This document shows, piece by piece, positions 1 through 7,951 of a DNA stretch of 64,000 nt. How positions within the stretch are numbered: the stretch's first letter is position 1; every line of letters begins with the position of its first letter. Both the position numbers and the translations under genes were made by a program. A model generated the notes under the pieces. The model worked only from the letters and a program-made list of their open reading frames with translations. It was not told where the DNA came from and searched no databases. The stretch covers positions 41,172-105,171 of the forward strand of contig JAZDFQ010000110.1 in NCBI GenBank assembly GCA_043807765.1, given 5' to 3'. The stretch comes from Stygiobacter sp043807765 (GTDB lineage: Bacteria; Bacteroidota; Ignavibacteria; Ignavibacteriales; Melioribacteraceae).

Positions 1-858
1 GAAGTTGATTATGCTTCCGAGTTCAGATATAGAAATCCAATTCTTACTAAAGATGATACTGTAATATTCATTTCGCAAAGCGGAGAAACCGCAGATACTT
101 TGGCAGCTCTTAAAGAAGCAAAGAAAAAAGGTGCACTCTGCCTCGGTGTTTGTAACGTAGTAGGCAGTTCTATCGCTCGCGAAAGTCACGCCGGTGTTTA
201 CATACATGCCGGACCGGAAATTGGTGTGGCATCAACAAAAGCATTTACCGCACAGTTGGTTGTGCTCTCACTGATAACTTTGTTAATAGCCAGATCAAAA
301 TATCTGAGTCTACAGAAGGGACAAGAGATAATTAACGATATGCACGATCTAACAAACAAAATTGAATCAATACTAAAACATAATGATGAAATTGAAAGAA
401 TTGCCGAGCAGTATGTTGATTCAAAAAATTTCTTGTATTTGGGAAGAGGGTTTAACTTTCCGGTTGCATTGGAAGGCGCGCTTAAGCTAAAAGAAATTTC
501 CTATATCCATGCAGAAGGTTATCCGGCTGCTGAAATGAAACATGGTCCAATCGCTTTAATTGATGATAACATGCCGGTAGTTTTTATTGCTACAAAAGAT
601 TATACCTATGATAAAGTTGTAAGCAATATTCAAGAAGTAAGAGCAAGAAAGGGGAGAATTCTTGCAATAGTAAGTGAAGATGATGACCAGATTGAAAAGA
701 TGGTAGATCATGTAATTAGAGTTCCACAAACACATAGTATGTTGATGCCCATTCTTACAGTTATACCACTGCAATTGCTTGCTTATCATATTGCGGTTAA
801 GAAAGGACTTAACGTTGACCAGCCAAGAAACTTGGCAAAAAGCGTCACAGTTGAATAA
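1..858 (+). CDS. glmS: Glucosamine-fructose-6-phosphate aminotransferase, C-terminal part (cut by window edge)
   Basis: This is the isomerase half of GlmS, which makes glucosamine-6-phosphate from fructose-6-phosphate and glutamine for peptidoglycan and outer-membrane amino sugars. The frame is open from base 1, so the glutaminase domain and part of the first SIS domain lie outside the window. Visible are the sugar-phosphate motif SQSGETADT of the first SIS domain, the stretch GPEIGVASTKAFTAQ, the second SIS domain with AEMKHGPIALID, and the diagnostic C-terminus DQPRNLAKSVTVE that closes the active site. A downstream ATG at position 100 is internal and is not the start. The next gene begins 17 bases after the stop on the same strand. 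Confidence 0.95.
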   Translation, partial: EVDYASEFRYRNPILTKDDTVIFISQSGETADTLAALKEAKKKGALCLGVCNVVGSSIARESHAGVYIHAGPEIGVASTKAFTAQLVVLSLITLLIARSKYLSLQKGQEIINDMHDLTNKIESILKHNDEIERIAEQYVDSKNFLYLGRGFNFPVALEGALKLKEISYIHAEGYPAAEMKHGPIALIDDNMPVVFIATKDYTYDKVVSNIQEVRARKGRILAIVSEDDDQIEKMVDHVIRVPQTHSMLMPILTVIPLQLLAYHIAVKKGLNVDQPRNLAKSVTVE

Positions 859-875
859 ACTAAAAGAGGTGAAAT

Positions 876-2195
876 ATGGCACAAAGAAACGTCCTTATTA
901 TGGGTGCTGCAGGACGTGATTTCCACAACTTCAATGTATTCTTTAGAGATAATAAGGACTACAACGTTGTTGCATTCACAGCTACACAAATTCCAAACAT
1001 TGAAGGAAGAGTTTATCCTTCCGAACTAGCGGGGAAATTGTATCCTAATGGGATTAAAATTTACGAAGAAAAAGAACTTGTAGACTTAATACATAAGTTG
1101 AATGTTCACGAAGTTGTATTCTCTTATTCCGATGTTCCTTTTGAATATGTAATGACAAAAGCCTCTATTGTAAATGCGGCGGGAGTTTCTTTTAGACTTT
1201 TAGGCGGCGAAGAAACTATGCTAAAAAGTACAAAACCAATTATTGCTGTATTAGCCGTTAGAACCGGATGTGGGAAGTCTCAAACATCAAGAAGAATTGT
1301 TAAGATTTTAGAACAAGCCGGAAAGAAAGTTGTGGCTGTTCGTCATCCTATGCCTTATGGCGATTTGGTAAAACAAAAAGTTCAGCGCTTCGCAACTTTG
1401 GAAGATCTGAAAACTCATGAATGTACTATTGAAGAAATTGAAGAATATGAACCGCATGTAGCTCGTGGCGGTGTTATTTACGCCGGCGTTGATTACGAAG
1501 CAATTCTTCGTGAAGCAGAAAAGGAAGCCGATGTAATCCTTTGGGATGGCGGCAATAACGATATGTCTTTCTATAAACCAAATATTACCGTTACTGTTGT
1601 TGATCCACACAGACCCGGACATGAAATGCGTTACTATCCGGGTAACACAAGTTTAAGAATGGCCGATGTTGTTGTGGTAAACAAAGTTGATTCTGCAACG
1701 AAAGAAGGTATTGATGAAGTTCATAATAATGTAACGGCAGTTAACCCAACTGCAATAATGATTGATGCAAACTCTCCGCTTACAGTTGATAATCCGGAAT
1801 TGATAAAAGGTAAACGAGTTCTTGTTGTTGAAGATGGTCCAACATTGACTCATGGAGAAATGAAATATGGCGCCGGTACTGTTGCAGCTCAAAGACTTGG
1901 CGCTAAAGAAATCGTTGATCCGAGACCTTTTACTGTAGCATCAATTACTGCTACATATCAGAAGTACCCGAACATTGGAATGCTTCTTCCGGCAATGGGT
2001 TATGGCGATGATCAGATGAGAGATCTCGAAGAAACAATCAACAACACGGATTGCGATTCTGTTATTATCGGAACACCAATTGATCTGGGTAGAATTCTAA
2101 AAATCAACAAACCTCATACACGCGTAATGTACGAGTTGGAAGAGATTGGCGATGTAACACTTGAAACTATTCTCAAAGAAAAAGGTCTCTTATGA
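876..2195 (+). CDS. Cyclic 2,3-diphosphoglycerate synthetase-like GTPase
   Basis: A 439-residue P-loop protein of the family named after archaeal cyclic 2,3-diphosphoglycerate synthetase. The N-terminus carries the conserved MGAAGRDFHNFN segment, and a nucleotide-binding loop VRTGCGKSQ lies at about residues 128-136. Later parts (DGGNNDMSFYKP, VVNKVDSA with an NKxD-like guanine motif) fit a GTPase fold. Bacterial members have no settled reaction, and cyclic diphosphoglycerate synthesis is not shown here. The stop overlaps the start of the carbamate kinase gene by four bases, so the two proteins are probably made together. That pairing suggests a role linked to carbamoyl phosphate or carbamate rather than to the archaeal metabolite; this is inference. 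Confidence 0.8.
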   Translation: MAQRNVLIMGAAGRDFHNFNVFFRDNKDYNVVAFTATQIPNIEGRVYPSELAGKLYPNGIKIYEEKELVDLIHKLNVHEVVFSYSDVPFEYVMTKASIVNAAGVSFRLLGGEETMLKSTKPIIAVLAVRTGCGKSQTSRRIVKILEQAGKKVVAVRHPMPYGDLVKQKVQRFATLEDLKTHECTIEEIEEYEPHVARGGVIYAGVDYEAILREAEKEADVILWDGGNNDMSFYKPNITVTVVDPHRPGHEMRYYPGNTSLRMADVVVVNKVDSATKEGIDEVHNNVTAVNPTAIMIDANSPLTVDNPELIKGKRVLVVEDGPTLTHGEMKYGAGTVAAQRLGAKEIVDPRPFTVASITATYQKYPNIGMLLPAMGYGDDQMRDLEETINNTDCDSVIIGTPIDLGRILKINKPHTRVMYELEEIGDVTLETILKEKGLL

Positions 2196-3139
2196 AAAAG
2201 ATTGCAGTAGTTGCTTTCGGTGGAAATGCGTTACTGCGGTCTAATGAATTAGGCACAATTGAGCAGCAAGAAAAAAATACTCTTGAAACTTGTGAACAGT
2301 TAATTCCGATTCTACAAGATGGATTTGAGTTAATTATCACTCACGGCAACGGGCCTCAAGTTGGAAATATTATGCTGAGGAATGAAGCCGGTTTTAAGGA
2401 GTATAAAATTCCTAAAATGCCTTTAGATATTTGTGTAGCCGATTCCCAAGGTGGAATCGGTTACATGATTGAACGCCAGATGAGAAATGCTCTCAATAAC
2501 GCAAAAGTAAAAAAGAATGTAGTAGCCGTAATTACAGAAGTGCTAATCGATATTAATGATCCGGCATTCCAGTCGCCAACCAAGCCAATCGGTCCATATT
2601 ACATCAAGGAAGAGGCTGAACTGCTCAGTAAGGCAAATGATTGGGTTTTCAAAGAAGACGCCCGTAAAAGGGGCTGGAGACGCGTTGTGGCTTCTCCTAA
2701 GCCTCTAGAGGTGATGAATAACGAAGTGATCAGCGATTTAGTTGAAAAGGGACATATCGTAATTGGTGCGGGAGGTGGTGGAATTCCGGTTTTCTGGCAT
2801 AGCGATACCGGTTATCTTGAAGCTATTGAAGCCGTAATTGATAAAGATTTAGCTTCTGCTGTACTTGCAAGAGAAGTCAAGGCAGAGCGTTTTTATATTA
2901 TCACTGATGTTCCTAAAGCTTTCCTCAATTACAATAAGCCAAATCAATTTCAGCTTGATCACCTTACTGTAGCTGAAGCACGTAAATATTACGAGGATGG
3001 TGAATTTGGTGCTGGCAGTATGGGACCAAAAATACTTGCCGCGATTGATTTTGTTGAGAATGGCGGAAAAGAGGCAATAATTACTTGCGAAGAAGAACTT
3101 GCAAAGGAAAATTGCGGTACAAGAATTACTTTGAATTAG
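2192..3139 (+). CDS. arcC: Carbamate kinase
   Basis: Carbamate kinase transfers phosphate between carbamoyl phosphate and ADP, giving ATP, CO2 and ammonia in the degradative direction, or making carbamoyl phosphate in reverse. The 315-residue length is normal. Family motifs visible are AFGGNALL at the N-terminus, THGNGPQVGNIM, the central GAGGGGIPV and the C-terminal GSMGPKILAAI with FVENGGKEAIIT. The start ATG lies inside the upstream gene (ATGA overlap), indicating translational coupling. Arginine deiminase is not in the window, so a complete arginine deiminase pathway cannot be claimed. Ornithine carbamoyltransferase and a second carbamoyltransferase lie a few kilobases downstream and could share its product. 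Confidence 0.95.
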   Translation: MKKIAVVAFGGNALLRSNELGTIEQQEKNTLETCEQLIPILQDGFELIITHGNGPQVGNIMLRNEAGFKEYKIPKMPLDICVADSQGGIGYMIERQMRNALNNAKVKKNVVAVITEVLIDINDPAFQSPTKPIGPYYIKEEAELLSKANDWVFKEDARKRGWRRVVASPKPLEVMNNEVISDLVEKGHIVIGAGGGGIPVFWHSDTGYLEAIEAVIDKDLASAVLAREVKAERFYIITDVPKAFLNYNKPNQFQLDHLTVAEARKYYEDGEFGAGSMGPKILAAIDFVENGGKEAIITCEEELAKENCGTRITLN

Positions 3140-3171
3140 TTTTAAAGAACAACGAAATAAGTTAATTTTGT

Positions 3172-3199
3172 GTCGCTCCGTTTGGAGCGACTTTTTTTT
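3172..3199 (+). terminator. Rho-independent terminator after arcC
   Basis: An 8-bp perfect stem (GTCGCTCC with GGAGCGAC) closes a four-base loop and is followed by eight T residues. It ends the glmS-GTPase-arcC run 32 bases after the arcC stop and separates it from the carbamoyltransferase gene. Confidence 0.88.
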
Positions 3200-3216
3200 C
3201 TCTAACAGAAGTCCTA

Positions 3217-5040
3217 ATGAGTAAATACATTCTTGGCATATCGGCTTATTATCATGATTCAGCGGCTTGTCTGTTGAAGGAAGGAAGGATTATAGCAGCC
3301 GCGCAAGAAGAAAGATTCACACGAATTAAGCACGATCATAATTTCCCTAAAAAAGCTGTTGAGTTTTGCTTAGAATATGCTGGAATAAACGTTGACCAGT
3401 TAGATGCAGTCGCGTTCTACGATAAGCCAATAATAAAATTCAATCGCTTATTGGAAACCTATCTTAGTTACCCCGGTAAAGGCTTAAAATCGTTTTTAAT
3501 GGCTATGCCTCTTTGGTTGAAAGACAAACTTTGGATGCAAGACGGCATTGCAAAAGAATTAAAATATGATGGAAAGATTTTATTTCCGGAACACCATGAA
3601 TCCCATGCAGCTTCTGCTTTCTATCCATCTCCATTTAACAAAGCTGCTTTTCTTACAATAGATGGAGTAGGGGAATGGGCAACATCTTCTTTTGGTGTTG
3701 GTGAAGGAAGCAAAATTCAAATACATTCAGAATTGCACTATCCGCACTCGCTAGGATTACTTTATTCTGCACTAACCTTTTTCACCGGCTTCAAAGTTAA
3801 TTCCGGCGAGTACAAAGTTATGGGATTGGCTCCTTACGGAGAACCAAAATATGTTAAAACAATCTATGACAACTTGATTGATTTGAAAGAGGACGGTTCT
3901 TTCCAGATGAACATGGAGTATTTCAATTTCAATACCGGCTTAACGATGACGAATGAGAAGATGAATTCACTATTCGATGGACCGGCGAGGAAAGCAGAAT
4001 CGTTGTTAACGCAACGAGAAATGGATATTGCAAGATCACTTCAAGATGTTACGGAAGAGATTATGATTCGCATGGCTCGTAATGTTAAGAAAGTTACTCA
4101 AGAAAAGTATTTGTGTTTGGCTGGCGGAGTTGCGCTAAATTGTGTAGGAAACGGAAAGCTTCTTCGAGAAAATATTTTTGAAGACATTTGGATTCAACCG
4201 GCTGCCGGAGATGCTGGCGGAGCTTTAGGCGCTGCACTAGCAGTTTATCATCAGTATTTTAAGCAACCGCTACAACAGAAGAGCGGAAGAGATTTGCAAA
4301 AAGGCTCCTACTATGGAACTGAATATTCTGACGATGAAATAAATGAATTTGTAAAAATCTATAAGATTCCCGCACACAAAGTAACTAGTGAAGATTTGGT
4401 TACTCAGATTTCAAATCAAATTGCTGATGGAAAGATTATCGGCTGGTTTGAAGGCAGAATGGAATTTGGCCCGCGCGCACTTGGTTCAAGATCGATAATT
4501 GGCGATGCACGCTCAGCTGAAATGCAGAAGAAAATGAATCTGAAAATAAAATACAGAGAAAGTTTTCGTCCATTCGCACCTACTGTTCTTGCTGAAAAAG
4601 TTTCTGAATGGTTTGAGCTTGATAGAGAAAGTCCTTACATGCTTATTGTCGCTGATGTTAAAAAAGATAAGCAGCGGGAAATGACTGAAGAAGAAAAGCA
4701 GTTGTGGGGAATTGAAAAACTAAACATTGTTCGTTCTGAAATACCGGCTGTAACTCACGTTGATTATTCCGCTCGAGTTCAAACGGTTCACAAAGAAGAT
4801 AATCCTCTATATCACAGACTTATTGAAAAGTTTTACGAGAAAACCGGTTGTCCAGTGATAGTGAATACTTCCTTCAACGTGCGTGGAGAGCCCATCGTTG
4901 AATCTCCGTTGGATGCCTATAAATGTTTTATGAGAACCGAAATTGATGTACTTACTTTGGGCAATTATATTTTGTACAAAGAAGAACAACCGGAATTTCA
5001 CGATTCTATAGATTGGAAGCAGAAGTATGAGCTTGATTAA
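3217..5040 (+). CDS. NodU/TobZ/SxtI-type O-carbamoyltransferase
   Basis: A 607-residue member of the carbamoyltransferase family of NodU, TobZ and SxtI, which move a carbamoyl group from carbamoyl phosphate, through a carbamoyl-adenylate, onto hydroxyl groups of sugars or natural products. The N-terminus MSKYILGISAYYHDSAAC with AAQEERFTRIKHD is typical. The YrdC-unrelated ASKHA-like domain shows HHESHAASAF, LTIDGVGEW, the CLAGGVALNC motif near residue 300 and GWFEGRMEFGPRALGSRSI near 410. The C-terminal PVIVNTSFNVRGEPIV is also conserved. It overlaps the following SxtJ-like gene by 14 bases. The acceptor is unknown; no glycan or antibiotic cluster adjoins it. A housekeeping or cell-envelope role is as likely as a specialised product. 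Confidence 0.9.
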   Translation: MSKYILGISAYYHDSAACLLKEGRIIAAAQEERFTRIKHDHNFPKKAVEFCLEYAGINVDQLDAVAFYDKPIIKFNRLLETYLSYPGKGLKSFLMAMPLWLKDKLWMQDGIAKELKYDGKILFPEHHESHAASAFYPSPFNKAAFLTIDGVGEWATSSFGVGEGSKIQIHSELHYPHSLGLLYSALTFFTGFKVNSGEYKVMGLAPYGEPKYVKTIYDNLIDLKEDGSFQMNMEYFNFNTGLTMTNEKMNSLFDGPARKAESLLTQREMDIARSLQDVTEEIMIRMARNVKKVTQEKYLCLAGGVALNCVGNGKLLRENIFEDIWIQPAAGDAGGALGAALAVYHQYFKQPLQQKSGRDLQKGSYYGTEYSDDEINEFVKIYKIPAHKVTSEDLVTQISNQIADGKIIGWFEGRMEFGPRALGSRSIIGDARSAEMQKKMNLKIKYRESFRPFAPTVLAEKVSEWFELDRESPYMLIVADVKKDKQREMTEEEKQLWGIEKLNIVRSEIPAVTHVDYSARVQTVHKEDNPLYHRLIEKFYEKTGCPVIVNTSFNVRGEPIVESPLDAYKCFMRTEIDVLTLGNYILYKEEQPEFHDSIDWKQKYELD

Positions 5041-5461
5041 AGACGTAGTCAACGAAATAAAAGCATTGGATATTTCAGCCAAGTCAATCAAGAAATTTGG
5101 ACTTGTTGTTGGTGGCGTGTTTGCAGTTTTGGGCGCTCTTCTAATTTGGAGAGATGTCTGGCAGAGTTCCAGAATAGTTTTTCTTGTAACCGGAGTACTT
5201 TTGATTGTTGGGGGCTTAGTCCGATCCAACAGCGAAGAAATGAAAATCGTTTATCGTATCTGGATGGGAATCGCTTTCTTTCTTGGCTGGATAATGTCGA
5301 GAGTGATTTTATCTATTTTGTTTTGTTTAGTTTTAGCCCCAATAGGATTTACAGCTAAAATATTTGGTAAGCAGTTTCTGGATGTAAAATTCAGAAATGG
5401 AAGAACAAGTTATTGGATTACAAAAGAGAAAAAGCAAACTGATTACGAAAAAATGTTTTAA
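5027..5461 (+). CDS. SxtJ-like small membrane protein
   Basis: A 144-residue protein with three hydrophobic segments, at about residues 22-43, 48-65 and 75-112, and a charged C-terminal tail ending KKQTDYEKMF. Its size, membrane topology and position directly after an SxtI-type carbamoyltransferase (14-base overlap) match the SxtJ family, small membrane proteins found next to such enzymes. No catalytic motif is visible and the family function is unknown; a scaffold that brings the carbamoyltransferase to the membrane is a guess. The small DUF5989-type protein that often follows in such loci was looked for in the 37 bases before the next gene and is absent. Confidence 0.65.
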   Translation: MSLIKDVVNEIKALDISAKSIKKFGLVVGGVFAVLGALLIWRDVWQSSRIVFLVTGVLLIVGGLVRSNSEEMKIVYRIWMGIAFFLGWIMSRVILSILFCLVLAPIGFTAKIFGKQFLDVKFRNGRTSYWITKEKKQTDYEKMF

Positions 5462-5498
5462 TGAATAAATCATTTGAAAAATAAAAAGTAGGTGTAAT

Positions 5499-6431
5499 AT
5501 GGCAGTTAATATGAAAGGCAAAAGTTTAATCGAGATTCATCATTTATCATTGGAAGAGATTTACCAGATATTTGATTTGAGCGCAGCACTTAAGCAAGAC
5601 CGTTTAGTTGGAAGAAAACATCATGTGCTGGAAGGAAAGAAACTTGGAATGATTTTCTCGAAACCTTCTACACGTACACGCGTTTCATTTGAAGTTGGTA
5701 TTTATGAATTAGGTGGAACCGGCTTGTACTTCAACCAGAATGATTTACAATTGAAAAAAAGTGAGAGCGTTTCCGATACAGCTAAAGTTCTTTCAAGATA
5801 TTTAGATGGAATTATGATCCGCACTTTTGATCATCAAGATGTTATAGATTTGGCTAAGCACGGTTCAATTCCGGTAATTAACGGATTAACAGATTTGCAT
5901 CATCCTTGCCAAGTTCTTTGCGATCTATTCACAGTTCTAGAAAAACGCAGAACCTTACGCGGATTAAAATTGGCATACATCGGCGATGGCAACAACATGG
6001 CGCACAGTTTATTGCACGGTTGTTCTAAAGTAGGAATGGATATTGCGATTGCTTCTCCTTCCGGTTACACACCGGCAGATTTTGTTGTTAAAGAATCTCA
6101 AGAAAACGCGAAGTACATGGGAAGCAAAATTGAGATATTGGAAGATCCGATTGCGGCAGTTAAAAACGCCGATATAATTTATACAGATGTCTGGGCAAGC
6201 ATGGGACAAGAACAAGAAGCTGCAGACCGCAAAAAGAAATTCATGAAGTACCAAGTGAATCCGGAATTAGTTAAGCACGCGAAAGAAGATTACATTTTCA
6301 TGCATTGTCTACCGGCGCATAGAGGTGATGAAGTAGTTGATGAAGTATGCGATTCTACGAATAGTGTGATATTTGACGAAGCAGAAAACAGATTGCATGT
6401 TCAAAAAGCAATAATGGCATTAGTAATGTAA
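5499..6431 (+). CDS. argF: Ornithine carbamoyltransferase
   Basis: Catalyses carbamoyl phosphate plus ornithine to citrulline, the sixth step of arginine synthesis. Its 310 residues contain the carbamoyl-phosphate motif STRTRVSFE (residues 57-65), the HPCQ motif (135-138), the ornithine-loop DVWASMGQE and the catalytic HCLPAHRG. SMG and HCLP favour ornithine rather than N-acetyl- or N-succinyl-ornithine as the substrate, although acetyl- or succinyl-ornithine relatives in Bacteroidota make this less than certain. The start ATG has an AGGTG-like site 7 bases upstream (gtaggtgtaat). It closes the carbamoyl-phosphate-related cluster; no other arginine genes are in the window. Confidence 0.93.
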   Translation: MAVNMKGKSLIEIHHLSLEEIYQIFDLSAALKQDRLVGRKHHVLEGKKLGMIFSKPSTRTRVSFEVGIYELGGTGLYFNQNDLQLKKSESVSDTAKVLSRYLDGIMIRTFDHQDVIDLAKHGSIPVINGLTDLHHPCQVLCDLFTVLEKRRTLRGLKLAYIGDGNNMAHSLLHGCSKVGMDIAIASPSGYTPADFVVKESQENAKYMGSKIEILEDPIAAVKNADIIYTDVWASMGQEQEAADRKKKFMKYQVNPELVKHAKEDYIFMHCLPAHRGDEVVDEVCDSTNSVIFDEAENRLHVQKAIMALVM

Positions 6432-6449
6432 TTATTTTGCGAAAAAATT

Positions 6450-6492
6450 TGCGGATAAGAATAAAATCTTTATTTTTGTCCGCACGATTTTT
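6450..6492 (+). terminator. Probable terminator hairpin between argF and tRNA-Phe
   Basis: An outer 6-bp stem (TGCGGA with TCCGCA) encloses an inner AATAAA/TTTATT stem, followed by CGA and five T residues. It starts 19 bases after the argF stop and ends at the base before the tRNA, so it would separate argF transcription from the tRNA. The internal loops make it weaker than the other terminators here. Confidence 0.4.
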
Positions 6493-6565
6493 GGGCAGAT
6501 AGCTCAGTCGGTAGAGCAAAGGACTGAAAATCCTTGTGTCGGCGGTTCAATTCCGTCTCTGCCCA
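6493..6565 (+). tRNA. tRNA-Phe (anticodon GAA)
   Basis: A 73-base cloverleaf. The acceptor stem GGGCAGA pairs with TCTGCCC (6558-6564), with discriminator A at 6565. The D arm contains AGCTCAGTCGGTAGAGC. The anticodon stem AAGGA/TCCTT closes the loop CTGAAAA, placing anticodon GAA at 6526-6528. The T stem GGCGG/CCGTC (one G-U pair) closes TTCAATT. CCA is not encoded; CGA follows the discriminator. Confidence 0.97.
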
Positions 6566-6570
6566 CGAAA

Positions 6571-6602
6571 AAGGGATGAGTAATCATCCCTTCTTTGTTT
6601 TC
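6571..6602 (+). terminator. Terminator after tRNA-Phe
   Basis: A 9-bp perfect stem AAGGGATGA/TCATCCCTT with loop GTAA is followed by a T-rich run CTTTGTTTTCT. It lies six bases after the tRNA and before the SET-domain gene. Confidence 0.78.
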
Positions 6603-6622
6603 TAAACTTCAGAAAGAACATT

Positions 6623-7045
6623 ATGAACCAGACTTATCCTTACTACATAAATCAATTGGAAGCCAGAGATTCTGAATTACACGGCAAAGGTTTATTCACT
6701 ACGGTTGATATTGCCGAAGGTGAAATAATTTGTGTTATTGAAGGGGAAGTTATTGATGGCGATGAATGCGAAAGACGCGAGGAAGAAGAAAACAACGTCT
6801 ACATTTTCTGGAATGGTGATAATTACATAGATACTTCCAACAATCCTTTGTTGCGAAATATTAATCACGTTTGTGAACCAAACTGTTATGTCGATGATAG
6901 AGATGAGAGTTCTCTTTTCTTGATTGCTGAGTATGATATTAAAGCGGGTTCAGAGCTTTCTATTGATTATGATTATGAAGAAATCTATGAAAACTGCAAG
7001 TGCAATGTTTGTCAAACGGAAAATCCGGAAGAACCAAAAAACTGA
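6623..7045 (+). CDS. SET-domain protein (putative lysine methyltransferase)
   Basis: A 140-residue stand-alone SET domain with the core features of SAM-dependent protein-lysine methyltransferases. It has GKGLF at residues 21-25, the pseudoknot motif INHVCEPNC at 80-88 (the NHxCxPN signature), ELSIDYDYE at 111-119, and a post-SET-like cysteine trio CKCNVC at 125-130. The usual eukaryotic pre-SET region is missing, as in other bacterial members. The central insert between residues 47 and 60 is very acidic. The substrate is unknown. The gene stands alone between the tRNA terminator and a YgjP-like gene, with an AGAAAGAA site before the ATG. Confidence 0.85.
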   Translation: MNQTYPYYINQLEARDSELHGKGLFTTVDIAEGEIICVIEGEVIDGDECERREEEENNVYIFWNGDNYIDTSNNPLLRNINHVCEPNCYVDDRDESSLFLIAEYDIKAGSELSIDYDYEEIYENCKCNVCQTENPEEPKN

Positions 7046-7084
7046 GCTTTCTTAATACACTTATCAAATTAAGCTTTTGTAAAC

Positions 7085-7792
7085 ATGAAAATATTTCTTC
7101 TTGATGATGTAGAAATAAAGATTTACAAAAGTCACCTCGCAAAAAAAATCATAATCTCAATACGACCGGGGCGCGGCGTTAGGATTACAATTCCACGTTA
7201 CGCGTCTTATTTGGAAGCAGAGCGGTTTGCTCTTCATAAGAAAGAGTGGATACATGAGACTCTGAAAAAACTAAGTGAGAAGATTGATATTTTACCTCAT
7301 CCACCAATTTCCGGTTTTGTTACAAAGTATCACCAATTAGTCCTTTTACCCCATCTTAAGCCGAAAAACAGTGTTAAAATTAGAGATGGGAAAATACTGG
7401 TGAAGTTCGGTTCTTCAATTAAGGCTGATTCGAAAGAAATTAGGGCATTAATCCAAACGGGAATTAACAAAGCATTAAAAAAGGAAGCTGTTGAATATTT
7501 GCCGGAAAGATTAAAGCAATTATCTATTAATGCCCAACTACCTTTTAATCAAGTGGCAATAAAGAATATGAAAAGCCGTTGGGGAAGCTGTACCGGTCGA
7601 AATAACATAAATTTAACTGTTCATTTAATGCGCTTACCGGAACATTTGATCGATTATGTGCTAATGCATGAACTGGTTCATACGGTTGTAAAAAACCACA
7701 GCCGAAAGTATTGGCAAACACTAGAATATTACTGCTGTAATGCTAAAGTATCAGATAAAGAGCTGAAGAAGTTTAGAATAATGAGTTTATAG
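7085..7792 (+). CDS. YgjP-like zinc metallopeptidase (DUF45/WLM family)
   Basis: A 235-residue cytosolic protein of the YgjP/DUF45 family. The zinc-binding helix HELVH sits at residues 195-199, followed by NHSRKYW (204-210), and is preceded by the family motif MKSRWGSC at 162-169. No signal peptide is present. Members are predicted metal-dependent hydrolases; their substrate is not established, though a genetic neighbour in some bacteria is a type I restriction system. None is present here, so the protein is best called a predicted peptidase. The intergenic gap after it (7793-7951) holds only AT-rich sequence and a possible promoter for purC. Confidence 0.85.
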   Translation: MKIFLLDDVEIKIYKSHLAKKIIISIRPGRGVRITIPRYASYLEAERFALHKKEWIHETLKKLSEKIDILPHPPISGFVTKYHQLVLLPHLKPKNSVKIRDGKILVKFGSSIKADSKEIRALIQTGINKALKKEAVEYLPERLKQLSINAQLPFNQVAIKNMKSRWGSCTGRNNINLTVHLMRLPEHLIDYVLMHELVHTVVKNHSRKYWQTLEYYCCNAKVSDKELKKFRIMSL

Positions 7793-7911
7793 AAGGATTA
7801 TTTTCAAAATATCGTATCATTTCTGTATTATCGGATGTGGAAATGCAGCGAAAATCCACTCGATTTTAGAACAGACTCTTTGATTTACTTTTCAATAGAT
7901 ACAATCATTCA

Positions 7912-7938
7912 TTGGCAAAAGAAAAACATTTATATTTG
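7912..7938 (+). promoter_or_regulatory. Possible Bacteroidota-like promoter of purC
   Basis: TATATTTG at 7931-7938 is an exact match to the -7 element TAnnTTTG known in Bacteroidota. A TTG lies 16 bases upstream at 7912-7914, somewhat closer than the usual spacing of about 19-21. The purC ATG lies 13 bases downstream, implying a short leader. Motif match only. Confidence 0.35.
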
Positions 7939-7951
7939 ATCGAACAAAATT

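Noticed and set aside
7837..7859. Five-base inverted repeat GTGGA/TCCAC before purC as terminator or riboswitch
   Set aside because: The stem is only five pairs around a 13-base loop, lacks a T run, and no purine riboswitch core was recognised.
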